A DNA stretch of 64,000 bases from Puffinus mauretanicus. Taxonomy: Eukaryota > Chordata > Aves > Procellariiformes > Procellariidae. The notes under the pieces were generated by a model that was not told the DNA's origin, did not search any database, and saw only the letters and a program-made list of their open reading frames with translations. Location of the stretch: contig JAJKFH010000052.1 of NCBI GenBank assembly GCA_023333565.1, forward strand, positions 1,674,001 through 1,738,000, in the 5' to 3' direction. Below are positions 1-11,450 of the stretch, piece by piece. The first letter of the stretch is position 1, and each line of letters opens with the position of its first letter. Made by a program: the position numbers and the translations under genes.

Positions 1-480
1 TGCAGGGAGCTGTGAAAGGAGCACTTCTTTCATATTTATTTCCAGTCCTTCAGAACAAATTGATGCTGTGTCAAATATATTTATTATTCAGTAGTTAATA
101 TTCTAAAGCAAAAATGTCCCAGGGCCTTTCGGTTGAGTCCTTGTTGGTGACGCCTTGAGCATCTACAGCAGTTCCGAGAATTTTCCCCTTGGGAATGCGT
201 CTTTGCTGGAGAGGTAGATCGGGTGGTTGGTACCTGGGTAAGCCAAGTCTTCGTGGGATGGACTGACACTGCACCGACTGAAATTACAAAGCCTGCAGCG
301 CTGCTGGGCTTCTGGGGGGAGTTGCCGAGACTTCTTGCAGGCGTATCCCACCACTCCTCGTGCTGGGCGAGAGGCTGAGATGCTCTTCGGCTCCCGGGGA
401 TGAGAGAGAAAATCGCCTGCCTTGGTACAGGGTGGGAGCTGTGCGAAGGTGCTGAAAAGCTAACGGCACTTGGTGATTCA

Positions 481-860
481 CCCTGCAGAGTGGGTGAAGG
501 CGGGACGTGGGCTCCAGTCTCTGCGCTTCCCGCCGCCCCCCCTCCAGCGAGGCGGCGTGGCCCAGTTTGAGCACCTCGGGAGCCGGAGGGAAAGCGCCTT
601 ACACGTAAAGAAATCTGCAGTGACGCTGCAGGGAGGATGCGCGGTGAAGGGGCCGGTGCCACTAGATCATCTTCCTGATTGCCTTTTTAATAAGTTGTTG
701 ACGGTTGCAGCAGAAGTGCGAACCTCCTGTGCGTCAGTTCCTACCTCTGCGCCGCCGGCCCCCCGCCAGCATCTGCTCTGCTGGCGTTGGCCCCCGTCCA
801 TGAGACCGGCCGTTGGTCCGATTGCGTCTTCGTTCCTGCTGCCTGCAGTGGAAGTTACAG
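481..860. promoter_or_regulatory. CpG-rich block
   Basis: GC-rich sequence with about 18 CpG dinucleotides in 481-720 alone, in otherwise CpG-poor intronic DNA. Open frames on both strands are long here simply because stop codons are AT-rich. It could be an intragenic regulatory CpG island. No TATA box or recognised transcription start was identified. Confidence 0.4.
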
Positions 861-3800
861 CTGAAATCCCTCCCCAGGCATTTATTGATGGGGGATCAGG
901 GGTCCTCGGAGTTGGGCAGTTTGGGCAGTTAAGGTCAAAAAGTAAGTCTTTTAAGGTGAGGCAAGTGTGAATGGAACGTTATTTAGCGCTTCCCCAGGGT
1001 AAGAGCTGTCAAAGGTTAGACCCAAGGACGTGGTAGCATACGGGCAAAAGACCTCTGCTCTGCTGCAGCTTTGCGAAACCCGGAGAGTCAGAAGAGCAGG
1101 GAGGCAGAGCGAGCTACCTCTGATGTTTCACAGCCGCGGTCTGGTTCCGTGCTCCTGCCATGCCGTCAGAGAGGTCCCCAGATCTTCGCACCTGGCTTAG
1201 AGAAACAGGCATGTAACTTTTTTCAGTTTAACCACTTGTATTTCTATTTTAGTTCTTAGTGTCTGGCTTTGAAGAGCACTACACCTGCAGTTTGTCTCCT
1301 GATAGTGGAAAGCACAGAATATAATCTAACAGATTAAGACAGCTGCATTTTGTTCATCTCAAGCATGAGTTCTGCTCGATGATTTGTAGATACAGTTTCC
1401 ATCTGACACAAAGTCAGGGACTAATTCTGGCATGTGTGGGACTGATAAGATTTCAGGCCAGATCTCTTTCTTTAAAAAAAGAAAAAAAGAAAAGCCCCTT
1501 GATGTGTTACATAGTTCAGTAATCAGTTTCCAGGTTCTTTAATTAGATCTGTGCTTTAGCTGATTTAGCTGCATGTCTCAATACACAAATGATTTATAAA
1601 GGGAAAAAAAAGGATGTGTAAATCTCCAGTGAGTGATACTCTGTGCTGAAGTCACTTTGCACTGTTTGTATTAGATATGCTACAGTATTCAGTCTTGCCT
1701 TTAACATTTTATAAAAGGAATGACAGAGCTTTACAGTTGTATTGCTAAAAGGTTTTTATTGATGTAGATTTGTATGTATGTTTACATTTATATGTAAATG
1801 TAATTATTTAGTGAAGATTAGCAGTCAATTGAGGCCCTATCTTTCCATTTTGTGTGTTACTAGTCATTTGCAAATGCATTTCAGTGTAGGTCAAAAATTA
1901 TGGTTACCATTATATTTAATGCATGAAGTATTCCCGATTCACCATTTCCTTGGACAGCCCTTCTGCTGCAAATTTTATCTGATTTCGTTCAAAAGCAGCA
2001 GAGAGTTCATCATAGTCTCTCCTGTTCCTAATCCATCCCTACGTGGTAGTTTGGGAGCCACTTCCCGATGAAGAAATCTGGGCTGTGGAACTTATTGAAA
2101 CCATAGATAACTTTCCGTTTAATCAATTAACTGGTAGAGGAGGCATTTGGAATTACATTAGTGCGTCTGAGCTCTGAACACCCGCGTGGCGTTGGGCTGT
2201 GCTGTGTGGATTTATGGGGTCCGATTGCTGTTGTCTGGTGGAGTTTCTTCGTGATCAAAGAGCACAACTGAGCTTTTCTGTTTGCAGCACACCTTCAGTG
2301 TGCGTTAGTGTCGTTTCCCTTCTGCGCCAAAAGGCCAAGCGGCTGCTGGACTTGGTCCACGCGGTGCTCCAGGAATGATCAGAACAATTCTGCTTCCTCC
2401 GTTCTCCTTCTCTGTAGTTAGAACAGAATTTGGGGCCTGAGGGTATCCTGGCTCCCTCTTGTAATTGCATCATTCCCACTATTAACTAAAGAGAGCAGAT
2501 TCTTTTTTTAATAAAAGCTTCCTCATATGCATTCTTGAGTTGTTTTAGTTTGCAACTACTCAAATTGGAATGCATCCAGACTCCAAGTCCTTATGTTTCC
2601 TTCATGTCCCCAAACTCTCTTATGGCTAATTTGCATTTCAGCACTGCTCAGCTGCACTTTGCTCACTTTAAGGGTGGGAAGGTCCATGTGGTAGCGTATG
2701 CTGATTTACATATGTTGCTAGTATTAGCTAATTGTAACGTGGATGCTTTGCTTCCTTCAGGCAACCAAACCAGGATATTTTTGTTGTAATATCCTGTTGG
2801 TTTAAGGTGAGAGGTAAATCGGAGCTTGCTCTGCCTGATTTACGGCTGGAATCTTGGTTTGAGGTTTGGTGGTAAAGATCTGAGACACTTGGAGGATGTG
2901 ATCAAAAAATGGTGAGCTGAAGGGTATTACTTTAAGAGTTGTTGCAAAAACTTAGGAAAATAAACTTTGCGGTTCACTAACTGAAAATAATAAAGGAGGG
3001 GAAGAAACCTTACAGGGCACTGTTGAGTAGCAGCATGACGTGTCATTTGATGTTTCATCCTTTAGCAAACACTACGACATCTTTAGAACGTCACTGCATG
3101 GCAGCCAGTGCCTGCGATAGCCAGCTGTAAAGGTTTGCCATCAGATCCCAGAGGTTTCTTTGGTTGAAAATATAGAAGCTTCCAGGTATCAGATCATGCT
3201 GATGAGTCTTCTGTGTTTTTTAACAAAATCAAGATTGGAGGGGGAAAGATATTGGGAGGGGAGATTAATAAATTCCAGTCTGCTGTTTCCTGGCTACTAG
3301 TTGGCAGACAGTGGAGTCCTTTCTAAACTTGGAGGATGTTTTGTCATTTTTGCAGCAGAGCTGTATTGATGCGACTGCATCTTGTCGTGGGCCAGTGTGC
3401 ATAAAAAACACATGCAAGCAGGGGAACCCACCGAGGCAGTGTCCAGGCAGTACCAGTATAAAGCTTTTTTGCTTCGCACTAGTTTTGTGCCTGCTGGAAG
3501 GTTCTTGGAATTTGTCAAATTGAGAACTGCCCAGATGAGCCAGCCCAGGTATGAGGTTTCTGCTCCTGACCCGTGGTTGCGTTAGATGCAAATGTTTCTG
3601 AAGCCTCCCCTGAAAAAGTGTTCCCTGATTGCATTTTGAATTTGGGCTTTCCCTTCAGAAAGAGCTGGTGGGATATCCTCATTACTGTTCTCCATGTGTT
3701 TTGTAGCTAGTGTGGCGTAATGACAGAAAAGAACCTCATGCTGGAACAAAGCAAACCTCTAAACAATCCTGAAGTGGCTCTGGGTGTTGCCCACAGCATC

Positions 3801-4062
3801 CTTCCCAAACGCTCTCGGTGGCTTTTGCATGTCTGTGTTCTAACTTTGGTAACAGCAAATACTCTGTTTGTGTTTTGAAACACTCTTAATTTGTGCTGTT
3901 AGGAAATGAACTTAAAAATAAAATGGGTCTGCAAAGAGACGCGAGATTAAATTTTGACTGTGCAGCAAGGGCTGCAGATGGTGATGGTGCAGAGCAGCGT
4001 GTTGGGTCCTTGTCAATGCTCCCCTCCCTGAGAGCTCTGGAGTGGTTCCCTTACCAAAATGC

Positions 4063-4112
4063 TGATTATTATTATTATTATTGTTATCATCATCATCATC
4101 ATCATTATTATA
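4063..4112. repeat. ATT/ATC trinucleotide microsatellite
   Basis: About 16 trinucleotide units: an ATT block, then an ATC block, then ATT again. The compound structure suggests point mutation followed by expansion. Confidence 0.95.
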
Positions 4113-4974
4113 TTTGCAGTGCTGGTGAGCGAAAAGTTCCATGCAGGTGCTACACGGAGGCTGAGCTCTGTCTGCTCACAGCGCGAGGAGCAAGTTTCTT
4201 GCCCGCAGGCCTTGTTGCATGTGGAGCGGCAAGTTGAATGCGAGGCTCCGCAGCTATCCACAGTCAAACGCGCTGCGGTAATGTATCCAAGGGCTTGTCT
4301 TAGGAGGGTGCTTACGGTGAGGTGGACATGTGCTTGATAACTGGATTGAGCTTTCCAGCTCATTTTAGGGTTTTGGTTTTGCATCTGTGTCTTGTTTGCT
4401 GTGAGTAGGGAAAGGCCTTGACCGGGTCCGCGGGCTTGCTTTTAGCAGGGAAGCCTGGCTCCGAGAGGGGGAGAGCAGGCAAATAGAGAAGAAAAGGCTG
4501 TGCCACAGGAGCAGTGTGTCGCTGATACTTGCCACGTTAGTCTCACAAACAAACTGGATGCAGTGCTGGCTGGCTTTAAATACAGGATCCTCATAACAGC
4601 AAAAGGGTTTCTGCGCACTCTGACTCATGAAGCTGATTTTAAAGAAAATGGGCTTTTTTTTAATCCTATTTTCCTTCCATTTTCGCCCTCCTTTGGTGAA
4701 AATACTTGAAACACCTTTTTAACTCTACGTTTTAAATGCTTTTTTATAGCCATGAAATATACCCTTGTGTGGTTTTCAGGTCTTTTTAATTTTTAAAACC
4801 CCTCCTTATTGCTGCTGCATAAGGAGAAATTTTTAGATTATGGGGAGAAGCAAATGTGACATTCTGTTCCACATTAAAAGTTAATTTAGGGCAGAACTGA
4901 AGACCAAGAAAAGCGTCTTTTTTTCCTATACCTCCTTGTAATGTAATTGACCCCTAACACTTCTGCAAGATCTG

Positions 4975-5100
4975 GCACTCGGGCAGTGGAAACTGAGTGC
5001 CCAGAGGCACTGTGCTAACACAACTGAAGGAATTTGCCCAACCAGAATAAAACTTGCTACATTCAAGGGTTTTAAAGCAGATCTGTTAAAGCACGCTCTT
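4975..5100 (-). repeat. MIR-type SINE fossil, reverse orientation
   Basis: The + strand reads GTGGAAACTGAGTGCCCAGA, then AGGAATTTGCCCAACCAGA, then TTCAAGGGTTTTAAAGCAG and GTTAAAGCACGCTCTT. This parallels the reverse complement of MIR: GGAAACTGAGGCACAGAGAG, then ACTTGCCCAAGGTCACA, then the complement of the tRNA-like head. The order is correct but divergence is high. Confidence 0.65.
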
Positions 5101-5647
5101 GTCTAAAGCAAAGCTTGTGGTACCAGAGTTGGGCAGCGAGTGAAGTGATGCGGGTTACCGGGAGGGCACAGCAGCAGAGGGTGCAGGCTGCTCTGCACAG
5201 GTCTAGAGGAGTGCGTTGGGCACCAGCCCAGAACCAGATTCAAAGCCTGTGCCTGGTTAGTCTTGATGTAAACGGGTACCTGGCCGTGAGGACTGGAAGA
5301 ACCCCTAGGCCACTGGGCCCGAGTGCGAACCATGTTCTTTGTTACTGGTAGCTGTTAAAAACTGCTGTGCCCTGACCGTGCCAGTCCCCTGGCCACGCGG
5401 GATGATTTGAAAGGTGTAACTCATGCCGGTGCCAAGTCTTAGCCCTGAGTCGGTTTGTGTCCTCGTCTCTTACAGGAATACTTTGGTCTCATGCTGACTT
5501 TGGGCATAGTAGGCTATTAAAAATGACAAATTAATTCAGATTGTGGTCATGGAAACAAGGTTTTTGCTAGAACAGCTCCTGTCACTGCTGAGATAGATAA
5601 AAGGCTTTGATACCATGAAGCTGGAGAGAAGAATAGGTTTGTATATA

Positions 5648-5663
5648 TACCTGTATACAGGTA
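5648..5663. repeat. Perfect 16-base palindrome with two CAGGTA words
   Basis: TACCTGTATACAGGTA is self-complementary and contains CAGGTA on each strand, the core bound by ZEB/Snail-type E2-box repressors. The palindrome is certain; the function is speculative. Confidence 0.9.
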
Positions 5664-7844
5664 GGAGAGATCCAGGATGGTCTCAGCCTTGTGGAAAAGA
5701 AAATACAACTTTGCCGAAATCCTCATGGTTCCTTTCCTCTTCTAGTAGCATTTACTGGAACCTCTTTCTGAAGTCGTTTTGGAAGCCCTGGGCCGAAGGA
5801 GTCACAGGCGTCCTCCATCCCTCGGAGCGGTCCCTCCATGTTAGAGCCGAGGCTATGGAGAAGGCAGTCCGGCTGCGTCCCTCAGCACTAAGTTAGCTGT
5901 GGAGGTAGCAACTGGACGGTTGCTACTGAGACTTAATTATGCAATTGTAATTTTCTATAAAATGCATCATAAAACCTATTCATGCTTTATATTGGCTTGA
6001 AAGAGTTATTCCAGCCTCTCTGGTTGTAGAATACATACTTCAGGAAATTGCCTAAATCTGTATTTTTCTTGGAGCAGTGCTAGTCAGTCCCACAGGTTGC
6101 TAATAAATGTTTCATAACCTTCTATGAAGGATTATTAAAATAATTTGAATATCTAAATGACTAGCTCTCCTTGGCCCAAGCAAAGCCCAGAAGCAGGCTT
6201 TGGTTCATTTCTATGACCTCTGTTGGCATGCTATTAGAATGCCCTAAATTGTAGACCCTACATAAACACCGTCTTGTTCTTACTGGCTTTGAATTTCTTC
6301 TGCCATCAAATCTGATTTTTTTTTTTTTAACAGTTGTAGGTAAAATATATTTTTGTACTTGCACAACATTTACAGTGAAGGATTTAAAAATATCTAGCAT
6401 GAACTCCTTCATCAGGGTTGAGGAAACGCTTTTCCCATTTTAACAGTCAGAAGGGTGGGAGGAGAACCTGAGTTTTCACCTGCCTCAGTGCTTGCGTTGT
6501 GTTTTATCCCTCCCGTTGATACAACAAATAAGAAATTAGAAGGGGAAGAAAGAGATGCAGCAATCGTCATAGCTGAGAAAATGGGCAAGTGTACCATTAA
6601 TATCCTACAATTTTTTTTTTCCCGGCATGAACCTACGTGAATGAAATACACCGAAATCACCTTTTACCTCTGGAGGAGGTGATGCCCCGAGGGCTGCCTT
6701 ACGTTGCTGTACCAGGGCAAGGCTGCCTGGGATGTCTGTAGGATTGAACCCCCTAGAGCAGAGCAGTTGCAGAAGTCATTTGTTTGTTACGATATTCAAG
6801 CACAGATCCAGAAATGAGTGCATTTTGTGGTGACCCGAGCTGTGATTGCTTGGGAGCTCTCGTCCTACGTGTGGGGTGAGGTACTAACTACTCAGCAAGG
6901 GTAGATCTGACAGCCTGGCTCCTGTTCATGGTGGGGTTACTCACAGCAGCAAGTCGTACGCTTGATGGTATTTGTAGGCTTTTAGGGCTCTTCATTCTGC
7001 TAATTTGACATTATTGAAGTTCTATTTCCCAAACTGTGCTGTGGGTTAGAGAGAATGACAGCTTGATCTTTATTTGTGTGTGCAATATTTATGTATGTAA
7101 ATTACTAGTATGTTTGCCTTTATCTCTAGATATAAATACAGTAGATGTATACAAATATAATGAGGAGGCACAGGAAGCTCGTTTTGTTTAAGCAAAACGC
7201 AGCACATTAAGCCGTCATGCCCTGACACTTGTTTCGTAGTGGAAAACAAAAAGGGAAGCATCGAGCTTTTGTTGGGAGGCATGAAAGTTGCTGCTTCTTT
7301 ACATATTGGGTATTATGGCTTTAGCACGTTAGAATCATTGGGGTTTTTATTATTATTATTTTTCCCTTTGGTGAAGACTGACAAAAGACAAAGACTAAAA
7401 ATAAAAACCATAATTTTTGATATAACTGTGGAAACGTGGTTAGTTCTAACACAGCAGGTGGCTAAGGGACTCAATCGGCAGAAACCAGCAGTGCTTTCAG
7501 TGCAATCAAAGTTAAGTGCAGAAATTTAATTAAATGGTAGCAAGGCTGGCAGAAACTTTGTAAAGCAGCAGTGCATTGTCAAATTCAACAATTATTTCAA
7601 GGAACACAATCCACAGATGGCGTCTAATTGATAAATTAAGGTTCTGGTGCCTGATTCCGCTTACATTTAAAGGTTCTCTTTTCTTAAACAAAACCTTAAA
7701 ATTTTAAGACTGCATCACTGTTCTGAAAACATAACGAGCTGCCCTGTGTTTTTTGGATTGAGAAATGCACATTTTTCGTGTTAAATGGAGAAGGTGTTTG
7801 TTTTATATTTTCCTTGTCTGTCTTTCACCCTGGCAAAGATGTGG

Positions 7845-7960
7845 TACGTTGTTGGTAAGGCACTGAACTGGAATCTCGGGTATTTAGAGCTCAGCTCCTG
7901 TGGACCTCCCCTGTGTGCTGGGGCTGGTAGTCAAATAATCTCTCTCAGCTTTTAAAAGCT
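7845..7960 (+). repeat. Probable MIR-type SINE fossil
   Basis: GGTAAGGCACTGAACTGGAA followed by TCTCGGGT resembles the tRNA-derived head of MIR. Further on, GTGTGCTGGGGCTGGTAGTC and AAATAATCTCTCTCAGC resemble the GCAAGTCACTTAACCTCTCTGAG region. The match is looser than at 36.4 or 57.8 kb. Confidence 0.5.
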
Positions 7961-8142
7961 TTTCAGCTTGCCTGACTATACCTTAAAGGTGTCGAACGAC
8001 TTTTGGACCTCATTATCAGCAAATGCAAATCCTTCAGAGTTTGATACCCTGCTTTACAAGTCCTTTCTAGCACTAGGCTGGTCAACCTAGCGGACTAAGC
8101 CTGGAAGGTCAGTAACTAATGTCTTATTGCACGTCATGTGTC

Positions 8143-8157
8143 TTTTTTTTTTTTTTT
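8143..8157. repeat. T15 homopolymer
   Basis: Uninterrupted run of 15 T ending TTTAGC, so it also resembles an acceptor; no donor was seen close by. Confidence 0.95.
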
Positions 8158-8634
8158 AGCGGGTTCTGGGCTGGTTTTATGTTTGCCTCCTTGCTTGGGT
8201 GTTGCTGAGGGTTCCCCACCACTTTGCGTTGGTGTGAGGAAACCCAGAGCACATCTCCAGGGGTCCTGCAGCAGACCTGAGCAAAGCTTCCTGTGACATT
8301 CTGGATGCCTGTGGAGTTTAGTAAAACAAACAAACAAACGGGCTCTGTTTTCCTCCTTTTTAAACTGAAGATATATCAGGGATATTTGGTCTCTGTGTGT
8401 TTTTGATTTCCATGTGTAAATACATTTCTCTTTCCAAGGTTTAGCATAGCACTTCAGAGAAGGGGGCAGAAAAAATTGAATCCAGCTCTTCAAATACACT
8501 TTGCGTGTTGTCCTTTAATGCTGGAGAGGGTCTTTTCCCTAAGCTAGTGGCACTTTCCCTCTCAAAGTAAGTGTTTTGAACAAGGATGGGAGTTGAGAGA
8601 AGAAGAACATCAGACTACATAATAGATACATGTA

Positions 8635-8650
8635 GTATATACGTATATAC
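8635..8650. repeat. Perfect 16-base AT-rich palindrome
   Basis: GTATATACGTATATAC is self-complementary and lies in an alternating purine-pyrimidine stretch (about 8633-8665). It probably reflects simple-sequence composition. Confidence 0.9.
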
Positions 8651-10689
8651 ACACCTGTGTATACAATATCCATTTGTCCCTTGCTAAAAAAAGAAGAAAA
8701 TTTTTGACCTTCCAATGTCAAACTTTCTTCTTCATTTAGACAACGTTAGAAGATGGATGGAAGAGGGAAATGGCCATTTCATTGTATATGTTGTAAACCC
8801 AGGGCGCAGATTCCCTCATTGCTCTTCTGAATGTGTTGCGTGTCTTTTTTGGCATTGCCCTTGTGGTAGTAAATTCTCCATTAGCCAGATTCTACGTGAT
8901 AGAGCTGAATCCGTTCTGGGTGATGTAGCTGAATCAGTGCTTGTTATTTTTGGTTACTAGCAGTATACTTGAATTCAGTAACTCGACTGCTCCCTTCCCC
9001 CTTTCTCCCCTCCTGTGCCTAAATATATCCAACCAGTCCATCAGCACTGGCAGGCATCAATGCTATGGTTGTCAGATTGAGTTAGCTGTGGATAGCCTAA
9101 ACTACTGGATTGGTTTTTTGGGGCTTGAAAATGTATTCAAATAGTGGCATCATAATTTGACTTGCAAATAAGTATAGTCTGGTAATGGGGCCCTTGTCTA
9201 GAAAGAATGATGCAGCACTTTAAACAAATATATGTCTCCTTCCCATGAAGCAGATTAGAAATAATACAATACATGCTGATGTTTATGGCTACACGCTTAG
9301 TGAACAGAGACATTTTTGAATTTTCATTAATGGTGGATTTTGTAGTTTTTAATGGAACAAAGAAAAAACACTGGAAATTAAAGAAATGCTAATGCCTTCC
9401 TGGGAAACATAGAAAACATTTGGTTTAGAGGCAAATCTGCTCTGGTCGTCATTTTCTCTCTTAATTTTTTTCCCCCTATCTAGGCTTGTGGGCTGGTTGG
9501 TTGTTTAAGAGCGACACTTAAGTGCACACATTATCTTTGTTGCTGCTCCTTCCCAAACTGAAGGAACTGGCCTTTGCTGGTGACGGCATAGCTATTTCCA
9601 CAGCAACCAGGCAGGATGTCACAAATTCAGAAGTGTGATTTTACATGCAGAACAGCAGCAGGAGCAGATGGATATTGGAAACAAAATCCCCACCCCCTCC
9701 CTTTGCCGCCTTACACTTCTTCCGAAAGAAATAAAAGCACTTCTCACAATGTTTCTCTTTGCAAATCTTCCAGTGTGCGGCATAACTCTCATGAATTGTT
9801 TCTGCTGTGCAGCTGAAAAGCAGCAAATGCTGGGGTGCAGCGTGGTCACCATGTTTGTGGCAGCACTGCCTTGACAATGTCAGGGAGCTGGAAGAAGTCA
9901 TGGAGAGGAATGTGTGCCTTCTTGTAACTCTGGGGCTGATGTAGAGAAAATGAGCTCGCTTGGGAACTTGGACTCAGATTTAGCCTGGAAGTTGTTTCAT
10001 TAACTTTGGTAGTGGCCTAATTCTATTAATCGTGAACTTAACAAAACGAACAAACAAACAAACCCTCACCTTAGGTATTTAGACACATTTGGTAGCCATC
10101 TTGCGTAGAAGTTTATTGTAACACCCACCCACTGTGTGGGCAAAAGCCTCAGGAACATATGCTCACTCTGTTTTCTCAAAAAAGATAATACTGGAAACAG
10201 ACGCAGAAAGGGTTTTGCACTTAATAAAATTTGAGGTCAGGACCTCTGGTTTGAAAAACACAGAATTGGTTCAGCATCCCAGCTGAAGACTCTCCGGGCA
10301 GCTTGCAGAAGTCACCATGGGATGGACATGCACCAAATAAAGCTGGGGTGCAGGAGAAAACCAAACAAGTTGTTCTTTGTGCTCCCTGTTGAAGCCTGAC
10401 AAATACATGAGGAGTGAAGCCAGATGTCCACCGTTTGCTTATCACCAGGTTGTATGAGTCAGGTGGTGAGGAGTTGTAATAATGTGTTGGGATATCCTGT
10501 GCTGAAAGCCTTGCAAACTGCAAGGGGAGAGAGGTCTGTGTTTTGTGCAGAAGGTTTGGTATTTCCTGGAAGTGATTGCCCCCACTTGCCCGTGGGCTAG
10601 TGCTGTGCAGGGCTTCCAGCGGGGGCAGCAGGGACATGCAGCCTGTGGGGACCTGCATTGCGCTAACCAGGTTTCTTGAGCCAAAGCTG

Positions 10690-11450
10690 TGGGTGGTGGG
10701 AAGTCACGGCTGGAGCTGCAGAGCACCCGGTGGGTGCACAGCCTTCTCATAGCTCCTGCTGCTGTCTCCCTCATGTTCTGCCTCATTTTGTGCTGGAAGC
10801 TTGTTTCAGAAGTCACAGAAAAGGTAAGATCAGTTACAACATCATCAAACCCATAGGTATTTGTATGGCTTGATCTTGGAGACTTGAAGTGGTCTCCCAG
10901 TCTCTCCAAGTAATCTTGTAGTTTAACAAGTTTTCCCTCATATCTAAGTTGCACCTGCTGTCCTGCAGGTTCAGCTCATGTCTTTCTATACCCTCAATCC
11001 TTGTGGACTTGGTGAATGGTTGGTGCTTGGTTGCTTTGTAAACATTTTCATACAAACTGGAAGACAGCTGACTTTGTCAAGCTCAAGGCTTTCTTCTTGC
11101 TGGTGACCACTGGCGAGTTGTGGATAACAGATACCGCCTTGCCAGTGTCACTCAATGCTCAATGTATTCCTCCTTGAGCTGCATGACAGTGCTAATGCGT
11201 CAGAAAAATACCTGCCTGGTGATGGAGAGAAGGCTGAGCACCGAGGGTGCAGCATCTGTCCCGTTGCTGACCCGCAAGGGCCTGTCCTTTGTCATGGCCA
11301 CCTCTGACCTTGTGTTTCCTCCTCCCGTTGAAGTAACCTTGTCACTTCTTTATAAGCCTGATTGATCTCGTGGTACTGTAATACAAGTCATTGGGTTTCA
11401 GCAAGCGTGCCAGACCCTTGCAGATGTCAAAGGGATGTGCCTCTGTCGAC
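10690..11450 (-). pseudogene. Possible decayed coding fragment, unidentified
   Basis: Minus-strand translations give several runs with protein-like, charged-helix composition, in different frames but in order. From the right: YHEINQAYKEVTRLLQREEE (near 11380-11310), EVAMTKDRPLRVSNGTDAAP (near 11300), MQLKEEYIEH then a stop then VTLARRYLLSTTRQWSPARR (near 11190-11100), and VQLRYEGKLVKLQDYLERLG then DHFKSPRSS (near 10960-10870). Frame changes and stops separate them, as in an old processed pseudogene or a transposon ORF. I recognise no family, see no poly-T tract (reverse poly-A) at the expected left end, and cannot exclude chance. An open frame of 170 codons spans 10442-10954. Confidence 0.22.

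Noticed and set aside
84..970. 192-codon (-) and 166-codon (+) open frames
   Set aside because: They overlap each other in a GC-rich patch; no family resemblance.
9450..9490. Very strong acceptor-like signal (pyrimidine tract ending CCCCCTATCTAG)
   Set aside because: No acceptable donor within about 300 bases; not reported as an exon.
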